This document shows, in pieces, positions 14,177 through 14,796 of a stretch of 14,796 nucleotides of DNA. Below the pieces are notes generated by a model that ran no database searches, was not told where the DNA came from, and was given only the letters and a program-made list of their open reading frames with translations. Positions within the stretch are counted from its first letter, which is position 1. Each line of letters opens with the position of its first letter. Made by a program: the position numbers and the translations under genes. The stretch comes from SpSt-28 sp044343155 (GTDB lineage: Archaea > Aenigmatarchaeota > Aenigmatarchaeia > CG10238-14 > SpSt-28). Location of the stretch: positions 1-14,796 of the forward strand of contig JAVZSS010000016.1 in assembly GCA_044343155.1 (NCBI GenBank). The letters run 5' to 3'.

Positions 14177-14796
14177 TCCAATCTCCTATAACTAAAAGAT
14201 ATTTTATCATTTCCCGCTTTTTCAAGAATCTTAGAAATTCTCTTTTCATCTTTTTTTGGATCTTTTGTAGATATTTCTAATCTATAAAGAGGAGAAGAAA
14301 TATAATAAATTTTACCTCCACATTTTTGCTCCAAATCCAAAAGAAAATCCTTTATTATTTCTATCCCATTTGGTTCTAAACTTTTAACCTCTAACTCGTA
14401 TTTTAAAACTGTCTCTTTTTCTTTTATACTCATTTCCTTTACTTCAATTAAAGCATCTATCCATTTATTATCAATTCCTAATTTTTCTAACTTTTCTCTA
14501 TCCATTTTAGTAAAAGCATCAAATAATGAGCCGAACTTTTTAACTAGTAAAAATCCTACTTGTTTATATCCTTCTTCTAATGGAATTTTTAATTTATTGC
14601 AAGCCAATTCCAAAAGTTTTTCTCCTCTTTGCTCTTTTCTAAACTCATTCAACTTTTCTTTTTCATCAATCTTAGAAACCCTTTTTAAACTTAAATGAAC
14701 TAAATTATTCTCTTTTTCAATTTTCATAACTTTTGCAACAACTATTTGCCCCTCTTTTACCACTTCTCTAACATCAAAAATCCATTTACCAGCAGC
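14173..14796 (-). CDS. Translation initiation factor aIF2 subunit alpha, N-terminus off window
   Basis: The 207 visible residues form the C-terminal three quarters of aIF2 alpha. The frame is open to the right edge, so the ATG at 14763 is internal. The visible N-terminus, GKWIFDVREVVKEGQIVVAKV, is the end of the S1/OB domain (WI..IR..VKEGQ...AKV in relatives), closed by HLSLKRVS (34-41). A helical domain follows (about 45-122), with KLGIDNKWIDALIEV near its end. The alpha-beta domain 3 (about 125-207) contains YELEVKSLEPNGIEIIKDFL and YRLEISTKDPKK. Subunit alpha joins gamma in the ternary complex with GTP and initiator Met-tRNA. It overlaps Nop10 by 4 nt. About 60-70 residues are missing from view. 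Confidence 0.95.
   Translation of the reverse strand, partial: AAGKWIFDVREVVKEGQIVVAKVMKIEKENNLVHLSLKRVSKIDEKEKLNEFRKEQRGEKLLELACNKLKIPLEEGYKQVGFLLVKKFGSLFDAFTKMDREKLEKLGIDNKWIDALIEVKEMSIKEKETVLKYELEVKSLEPNGIEIIKDFLLDLEQKCGGKIYYISSPLYRLEISTKDPKKDEKRISKILEKAGNDKISFSYRRLE

Overview
This window is strongly AT-rich archaeal DNA. The archaeal calls rest on aIF2 alpha followed by Nop10, a PIN-domain plus ATPase protein of the PINA type, an elongator tRNA-Met with a bulge-helix-bulge intron, an archaeal-type (COG1784-like) TctA permease, a pilin-type (class III) signal on a surface protein, and TATA boxes about 25 nt upstream of start codons, which implies leaderless transcripts. The AT content, short genes and the pilin-signal/LamG surface protein suggest a reduced, host-dependent DPANN archaeon, perhaps near Nanoarchaeota. 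That placement is inference; no rRNA is present to test it.

Layout. (1) 1-2762, minus strand: a likely operon of a membrane-anchored OB-fold protein, a TctA-like permease (4-nt ATGA overlap) and PINA, whose C-terminus runs off the left edge. (2) 2821-3756: a coiled-coil protein of unknown function (minus), closed by a T8-C-T8 terminator, then the intron-containing tRNA-Met (plus). (3) 3757-8691: a gene-poor accessory stretch. It holds a hairpin-rich segment just after the tRNA (candidate non-coding RNA), an HTH protein behind a TATA box and two strong palindromes, an unknown 164-aa protein, a two-helix mini membrane protein, a TudS-like desulfidase, a 50-codon ORF or gene remnant, and a 5'-truncated second copy of the 164-aa gene. 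The duplication, the broken copy and long non-coding gaps suggest turnover and decay. (4) 8692-14003: a three-winged-helix regulator (minus) divergent from a 1245-aa surface protein (plus). (5) 14009-14796: Nop10 and aIF2 alpha (minus), conserved core genes, ending five bases from the surface gene.

The most striking object is the 1245-aa surface protein. After a pilin-like signal it begins a LamG/concanavalin A-like domain. That domain is interrupted by about 800 residues forming roughly 18 kelch-like beta-propeller blades, and its second half then resumes. This looks like a nested-domain adhesin, and the divergent winged-helix protein is a natural candidate for its regulator.

Limits: homology calls are from motif recognition by eye. 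No database, folding or composition program was run.
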